This document shows positions 15,301-18,254 of a stretch of 18,254 bases of DNA, one piece after another (position 1 is the stretch's first letter; every line of letters begins with the position of its first letter). The DNA lies in assembly GCA_934247855.1 (NCBI GenBank), contig CAKQKA010000027.1:1-18254 (forward strand), written 5' to 3'. Position numbers and translations under genes: made by a program. The DNA comes from an uncultured Clostridia bacterium. Lineage in GTDB: Bacteria; Bacillota; Clostridia; Christensenellales; Borkfalkiaceae. The notes beneath the pieces are model-generated. The model was given only the letters and a program-made list of their open reading frames with translations. It ran no database searches and was not told the DNA's origin.

Positions 15301-15459
15301 CTGCGCCGTGGTAAGCGTAACGCAATCGTCAGCCACCTCCACGCCTGCTACCGTAGTTACTTTTAAACCATCGAGCGGGTTATCTTCAACCGTTATTTCG
15401 CAAGCGAAAAGACACAGCATGAAAACGCTCAAAAGAATAAAAACCGATATCTTTTTCAT
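12316..15459 (-). CDS. large modular lipoprotein with C-terminal SGNH hydrolase domain
   Basis: A 1047-residue secreted lipoprotein. A signal peptide covers residues 1-19 and the lipobox LFAC ends at Cys20, so it should be anchored to the outer face of the membrane. Then come two nearly identical 84-residue beta-rich repeats (28-111 and 112-195), a divergent third copy (195-285), three regions that look like LamG/concanavalin-type beta-sandwiches (about 285-440, 475-640, 685-830), and an SGNH hydrolase domain from about 868. The hydrolase shows MGSS with nucleophile Ser876, GGNN at 927-930 and DGIHLN with Asp1022 and His1025. It probably removes acyl groups from a polysaccharide; the substrate is inferred from the neighbouring esterases. 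AGGAG lies upstream of the ATG. It is divergent from the AraC gene. Confidence 0.88.
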   Translation of the reverse strand: MKKISVFILLSVFMLCLFACEITVEDNPLDGLKVTTVAGVEVADDCVTLTTAQYNALVSSPEENCAYTLADGMTVQITIIEKQLVFDLTTSGGNTAKYTVTLNVLPEPEKDPLDCFKITKVAGVNVADDCVTLTTAQYNALVSSPEENCEYTLSGGVTVQITIIEKQLVFDLTTPRGNTAKYTVTLNVLSDLADISVVSVQNKQVVNGEVTLSESEYAEFLNVQNYEKECNYQASAGSTVRVKFDKKIHSLSFSVLSQDETRTNVVNVKVNVALPFGTHSLTGGGNKKHVTYDYENLVYSLDGDAAVTDESGVNLSGSYAFSAQIYPQSLAQGSEVVFSAVYANNYQIRFALRGVDETHYLIFSDYKDRSDFLNYKVHISSTLYDETQGIKMGVIVADGSMVMTINDNVIYRRTLPGLTYTEMFIYTYECVAKMKNLQIVSDETQAKIMYNDALADYKEKLTGISLIGTSENIGNFVENYDGSVYVEGKDSNKRVMGALYQNGVPVGGYEYAVSGRLDITDTKTTGGAASKIELQIAKNVQNFVKFHLFRYPTNNSLYAYPTVNGKALTQVICEKNTMPKGTSYKAEYIFVYDGQEIKLYFKDGSYLPDYKLVYTQEAKWGYTMFTLAMRQYCNVTFDNFKTYYGDDFDALVNSLETATSDVEFSAEKDTLRDNGCFTAGNTGTYNKTESAYDKAFAFSGGSAVSGEYWLVLGRMQFGEYASWTQGELSAYTDATHAVRYVFEYTGSAYQVFHEIKNGTDYWTGYTLLVRPQIKNAATMNFSLVNYGGKTSLLIDGYVYHTVEFEFLKNAAATVGGKGGTLILKNLTANTDSQYVQNFVSNMKEYTYVSPYETRINKLADQYKSAEKGGVLIMGSSTMDYWSDWQADIGGRLGYNVGIGGTIVEDWLYAYDKLVKPFDPSIILVFLGGNNINNMGHTGEYAASLMSTLLNKMHADFPNAEIHYIYSMAAPSCYKGGKFNYEYGRFIEEMKQLVANTDWLNGIDTFNDLTRDGEAKKELFRDDGIHLNDSGYDVFAAIINNAVFNKKV
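14875..15126 (-). repeat. tandem repeat unit 2 of the lipoprotein gene
   Basis: This 252-base (84-codon) unit follows unit 1 directly. Offsets of exactly 252 bases align long identical tracts, for example the block ending at 15078 with the one ending at 15330. It encodes residues 112-195. Confidence 0.85.
15127..15378 (-). repeat. tandem repeat unit 1 of the lipoprotein gene
   Basis: First 252-base unit, encoding residues 28-111. Two blocks of more than 40 bases match unit 2 without change while the segments between them differ, consistent with a recent duplication or gene conversion. Confidence 0.85.
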
Positions 15460-15486
15460 TTTTCTCTCCTATTTTTCGTTTTATTG

Positions 15487-15515
15487 TTGACATAATTCAG
15501 TATGTCTAATATACT
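15487..15515 (+). promoter_or_regulatory. sigma-A promoter for the AraC-family gene
   Basis: TTGACA (15487-15492) and TATACT (15510-15515) are separated by exactly 17 bases. The spacer and -10 contain the inverted repeat AGTAT (15499-15503) and ATACT (15511-15515), a possible regulator site between the divergent genes. Confidence 0.75.
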
Positions 15516-15530
15516 TAGCCCGTGGTGATA

Positions 15531-15542
15531 GCGTTAGAACGC
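15531..15542. promoter_or_regulatory. short palindrome in the araC leader
   Basis: GCGTTAGAACGC is a GCGTT-AG-AACGC inverted repeat about nine bases downstream of the predicted transcription start, and lies in the shared divergent region. It could be an operator; at five bases per arm it may also be chance. Confidence 0.3.
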
Positions 15543-15631
15543 AATCTCCTATGGTTAAATTATATCAAACACTTCATTTCGTTTCAATACATAAAATTGC
15601 AAACTTAAACACAATTACAGGTAATAAAAGA

Positions 15632-16468
15632 ATGAAAACGACTAAAAGAACAGTGGAACTGCTCTCCGGCACTACGTTAGCCATACGCCCGGATAACTAT
15701 TATCGCCACCCGCTATTATACAACGTGGCGCAATCGGGATATGTAATCGGCGGTTTGAAACACTCGGTTTCAAGAGCCGGGTACAATTCCTACGGACTGT
15801 ACGGCATACTTAAAGGCGAAGTGGTTTTAAAAACCAAAAACAAATCATATAAAGCAAAGGCGGGCGATACGCTTTTCTTTTCGCAAGAGGACGCGCACAC
15901 CGTCGAAAACGGAGGCGATATACCTTATGAGACGTATTTTATGTATCTATACGGCCCCGAAGTCAAGGGGTTTTATGACAGTTTTCAATCGAAATTCGGC
16001 TATGTGATGCAGGGTTTTACGCCCCCGTCGCTCGCCGGGGCGGCGCAGCAAATCACCGCAATGATACAATTGGGAAAGGAAAATAAATATCTTATTTCTT
16101 CACTTATATACAACGTTTTGACCGAGCTTTTAGAGCAATGCGACAATAGCGAAGGACATACCGGTATTACGGACGCGATTAAGTTCGTAATGGAACATTA
16201 TAAAGAAAAAATAACCCTAGATACCCTATCTTCGATGGCGTATACAGACAAATTTTACTTTATAAGGCAATTCCATGCGCTGACGGGATTTACGCCTAAA
16301 GAATATCAGAACGAACTACGTTTGAACGAGGCATTGAGTTTGCTTAAAAACACCGATTTATCGGTAACTGCAATTGCCAACGAGGTCGGTTTTTCCGACG
16401 CGAGAGGACTAATTTCGCTGATAAAAAACAGAAAAGGTTGCTCCCCGTCGCAACTGAGAAAAAAATAG
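15632..16468 (+). CDS. AraC-family regulator with N-terminal cupin sensor domain
   Basis: A 278-residue regulator. The N-terminal half is an AraC-type cupin: GYNSYGLYGILKGEVVLK near 47-64, then AGDTLFFSQEDAHTVE near 74-89. The C-terminal 95 residues hold two helix-turn-helix motifs: one at LDTLSSMAYTDKFYFIRQFHALTGF and one at SVTAIANEVGFSDARGLISLIK, followed by GCSPSQLRKK. Such proteins usually sense a sugar and activate nearby catabolic genes. The start at 15632 is preferred because AGG lies ten bases upstream and the family homology starts there; an in-frame ATG at 15551 has no ribosome site. It is divergent from the esterase lipoprotein, its most likely target. It ends with TAG. Confidence 0.9.
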   Translation: MKTTKRTVELLSGTTLAIRPDNYYRHPLLYNVAQSGYVIGGLKHSVSRAGYNSYGLYGILKGEVVLKTKNKSYKAKAGDTLFFSQEDAHTVENGGDIPYETYFMYLYGPEVKGFYDSFQSKFGYVMQGFTPPSLAGAAQQITAMIQLGKENKYLISSLIYNVLTELLEQCDNSEGHTGITDAIKFVMEHYKEKITLDTLSSMAYTDKFYFIRQFHALTGFTPKEYQNELRLNEALSLLKNTDLSVTAIANEVGFSDARGLISLIKNRKGCSPSQLRKK

Positions 16469-16507
16469 AACACAATTATATATCAAAGTTTTAAGCAAAA
16501 AAAATAG

Positions 16508-16553
16508 AAAAAAGCGCAAAAGGTTTTTGATATGCACCCCCTGCGCTTTTTTT
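16508..16553. terminator. bidirectional terminator after the AraC gene
   Basis: AAAAAAGCGCA (16508-16518) pairs with TGCGCTTTTTT (16542-16552) in an 11-bp stem with a 23-base loop. A seventh T follows on the plus strand. It lies between the converging AraC and SGNH genes. Confidence 0.7.
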
Positions 16554-16626
16554 GTTGATTTTATTGTTAAAAAGACATTTAATATTTCTTTTTTATATCA
16601 CCTTTCATTTTTTCAGACATCTCGGG

Positions 16627-17286
16627 TCAGCAGTCCGCACGTAAATTAATTTTTTTCGTCAGATATTCGTATAATCTGTTTGCGATTATTTCATGCCCCT
16701 TAGCATTTGGATGTAATCCGTCCGCCGTCAGTTCATCGGCTGCCTGCGCTTTAGGCCGTGGGAATAAACAATTCAGATCAAGAACGTCCACGCCATACTT
16801 AAAAGCAACGTTTCTGATCGCTTCTCTGTACTCTTCGAGCGTGTTGCCCGCAACTTTTTTGCAACCGTTATCGCCATGCCGGTCATCCTCGTTAAAACGC
16901 GGCAACGGAAAAATATAACAAAACTTGTCTTTGCCGAATTTTTCTGCGAGATATTCGGTCATTATATTCATCGCGCCGTAAAAAGTATAAGGTGTTCTGT
17001 CTTCTAAGGCGCCTAAAGGTGCGTCGCCGTGCCCGTAGTCGTTTGTTCCGCCGAATACAAAAGTAAAATCGGCTGTTTCGTCGAGCCTGTCCAAGCGCGA
17101 TAAAAAGTCCTGATCGAAACTTATGTTTGCCGAGGGGGTTGTCTGACGGGCAATTCTCGTTGCGCTTATGCCGTAATTATTTTCCGTCGCTCCGAGTTTT
17201 TCGCAAAGCAAAACGGTATACTTTTCGTTCGGCGAGGCAAGCTATGCCCCTGCCGTTATGCTATCACCTAAAAAATTAATCTTCAT
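16627..17286 (-). pseudogene. SGNH/GDSL hydrolase interrupted by in-frame TAG
   Basis: A 219-residue SGNH/GDSL esterase frame with a TAG at codon 15 (17244-17242). Before the stop is the intact start MKINFLGDSITAGA with nucleophile Ser9; after it come LASPNEKYTV, the block III GGTND at 79-83 and block V DGLHPN with Asp189 and His192. Everything else looks functional and no frameshift is seen. Reinitiation at a TTG (17211) would yield a product without the catalytic Ser. The ATG at 17286 lies two bases after the stop of the CE15-like gene and has an AGG site eight bases upstream, so it was co-translated. TAG is used as a normal stop by three other genes here, so wholesale recoding is unlikely. 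A recent nonsense mutation, a sequence error, or suppression are all possible. Confidence 0.85.
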
Positions 17287-17288
17287 AA

Positions 17289-18254
17289 TTATGCCTGTTC
17301 TTTTTTGATTGTATTATTAATATTTTTATCGAATACCGAAAGAAATCTTTGCCAGTCATCTCGAGATAAATAATGTTTGCCCTTGCGGACGTAATAGGTT
17401 ACTTTGTCGCCGTAAATCTTTCCGAGTGCGGGATTGCTTACGTTTTCAAGCGGCTTTTCGCCGTATAATGCCCAAATAGCCGACGCTTTTGCGGCGGAAT
17501 ACAGCTCCGCGGGCGGGTTTGCCCATAAATCTTCTACGGCAGAACCGATACTCATCACGCGCGGCGCGATTAAAGTCATCAACATGTACTGCTCGAACGG
17601 CAGCTCTTTTTCTTTATCCGAATATTTTGAAAAATCGGTGCTGAACCAGTGCGGAAAAACCGACGATATAACGCTTATAGGCTCACTTTCTTTCGTTCTC
17701 ATAAAGAACGCGGCAGCGCCGCACGTTCCCGAGCAGTTGGAATGACAAAATTTAAAACGTTCGTCAAATGCAGCGGTAACGAGTGCGGTTTTGCCAAGCC
17801 TTGAATGCCCGGCAACGGCAAGATTATTCATGTCTGTTTCGTCCCTCGTTTCGAGGTAATCGGCTATTCGCATAGCGGCGTACGCCCACATGACGATTTT
17901 GCCCGCCGAGCCCGCTTTTTTGCGGTCGAATAACGCGGCGATTCCGTTTGTAAAATCGTTATCGTCCGACGTAACGTCGTTATAACACACGTCGGCAACA
18001 GCCCACCCGTCGTCTATTACCTCTTCGGCAGGCAGATATTTATCGGGAAAACAATCTCTGAAATTAAGCAAAACCACGGTCTTGTTATTCTTTTTTTTCG
18101 GGAAGCAATACCAGAACGGAAAAGAATACTCGCCGCCGTTTAAAACGAGCGTAAGTTTTATTTTTTCTAAAACAGACTTGCCCGCCATTGTTTCCTCGCT
18201 CGAAACAACCTCACCGGAAACCGAAAACGGTTTTTCGGGAAAATAGCCGTATTC
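17289..18254 (-). CDS. CE15-like glucuronoyl methylesterase, N-terminus cut by window edge
   Basis: At least 322 residues of an alpha/beta hydrolase; the frame stays open to the right edge and the residues before the ATG at 18188 fit the family, so the true start lies outside. The nucleophile motif is GHSRLGKT (Ser151 of the visible part), followed by DERFKFCHSNCSGTCGAA, HWFSTDFSKY, LPFEQYMLMTLIAPR and the C-terminal GKHYLSRDDW with the likely catalytic His. This order matches carbohydrate esterase family 15, which cleaves ester bonds between glucuronoxylan and lignin alcohols; a broader acetylxylan-esterase-like role cannot be excluded. No signal peptide can be judged. It is followed after two bases by the SGNH gene. 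Confidence 0.8.
   Translation of the reverse strand, partial: EYGYFPEKPFSVSGEVVSSEETMAGKSVLEKIKLTLVLNGGEYSFPFWYCFPKKKNNKTVVLLNFRDCFPDKYLPAEEVIDDGWAVADVCYNDVTSDDNDFTNGIAALFDRKKAGSAGKIVMWAYAAMRIADYLETRDETDMNNLAVAGHSRLGKTALVTAAFDERFKFCHSNCSGTCGAAAFFMRTKESEPISVISSVFPHWFSTDFSKYSDKEKELPFEQYMLMTLIAPRVMSIGSAVEDLWANPPAELYSAAKASAIWALYGEKPLENVSNPALGKIYGDKVTYYVRKGKHYLSRDDWQRFLSVFDKNINNTIKKEQA

Noticed and set aside
14852..15490. A 212-codon plus-strand open frame opposite the lipoprotein repeats
   Set aside because: It is the antisense shadow of the repetitive lipoprotein coding region and has no ribosome site or recognisable family; the sense frame carries a lipobox and an SGNH domain.
16627..17286. 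Genome-wide TAG recoding as the reason for the interrupted SGNH frame
   Set aside because: TAG ends the second SDR, the TSUP permease and the AraC gene at natural family ends, so TAG acts as stop in this genome.

Overview
The window looks like a chromosomal segment of a spore-forming, low-to-moderate GC member of the Clostridia (Bacillota), probably an uncultured gut-type lineage. The evidence is an intact sigK-like sporulation sigma factor, a YlmC/YmxH-type PRC-barrel protein, MinD/MinE, a DUF421/DUF4363 pair, purine-rich Shine-Dalgarno sites and sigma-A-type promoters. The assignment rests on gene content and style, not on a phylogenetic marker.

Layout. (1) 1-2002, minus strand: tsaE, tsaB, rimI and a truncated alpha/beta hydrolase, all overlapping, driven by a perfect-consensus promoter that leaves tsaE almost leaderless. 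(2) 2049-4255, minus strand: a YihY/BrkB-family membrane protein, minE, minD and a YmxH-like PRC-barrel gene; no minC is present. (3) 4337-5381, plus strand: a DUF421 membrane protein and a DUF4363 protein. (4) 5430-7595, minus strand: a Vat-like xenobiotic acetyltransferase preceded by a possible six-codon leader peptide, then folA and thyA, which overlap and end at a strong terminator. (5) 7720-10803, minus strand: a short-chain dehydrogenase, sigK with a sigma-E-like promoter, a TSUP-family permease and its MarR regulator with two palindromes at the promoter. (6) 11061-12240, plus strand: a Nudix hydrolase overlapping a second short-chain dehydrogenase, closed by a bidirectional terminator. 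(7) 12316-18254: a carbohydrate-esterase locus with a 1047-residue lipoprotein ending in an SGNH hydrolase domain (minus), a divergent AraC regulator (plus), an SGNH/GDSL hydrolase broken by an in-frame TAG (minus) and a CE15-like glucuronoyl esterase running off the window (minus).

How the genes work together. The first block supplies t6A tRNA modification and ribosomal protein acetylation. folA and thyA form the thymidylate cycle. The last block looks like a regulated accessory system for removing ester groups from plant cell-wall polysaccharide: a surface-anchored SGNH esterase, a second SGNH esterase and a glucuronoyl esterase, with an AraC/cupin activator between them.

No rRNA, tRNA, CRISPR array, insertion sequence or known riboswitch was recognised. 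No gene-free stretch exceeds about 260 bases. The most useful leads are the amber codon inside the SGNH gene, the leader peptide upstream of the Vat-like gene, the leaderless tsaE transcript, the sigma-E-like signal that fixes the sigK start, and the modular lipoprotein with recent tandem repeats.
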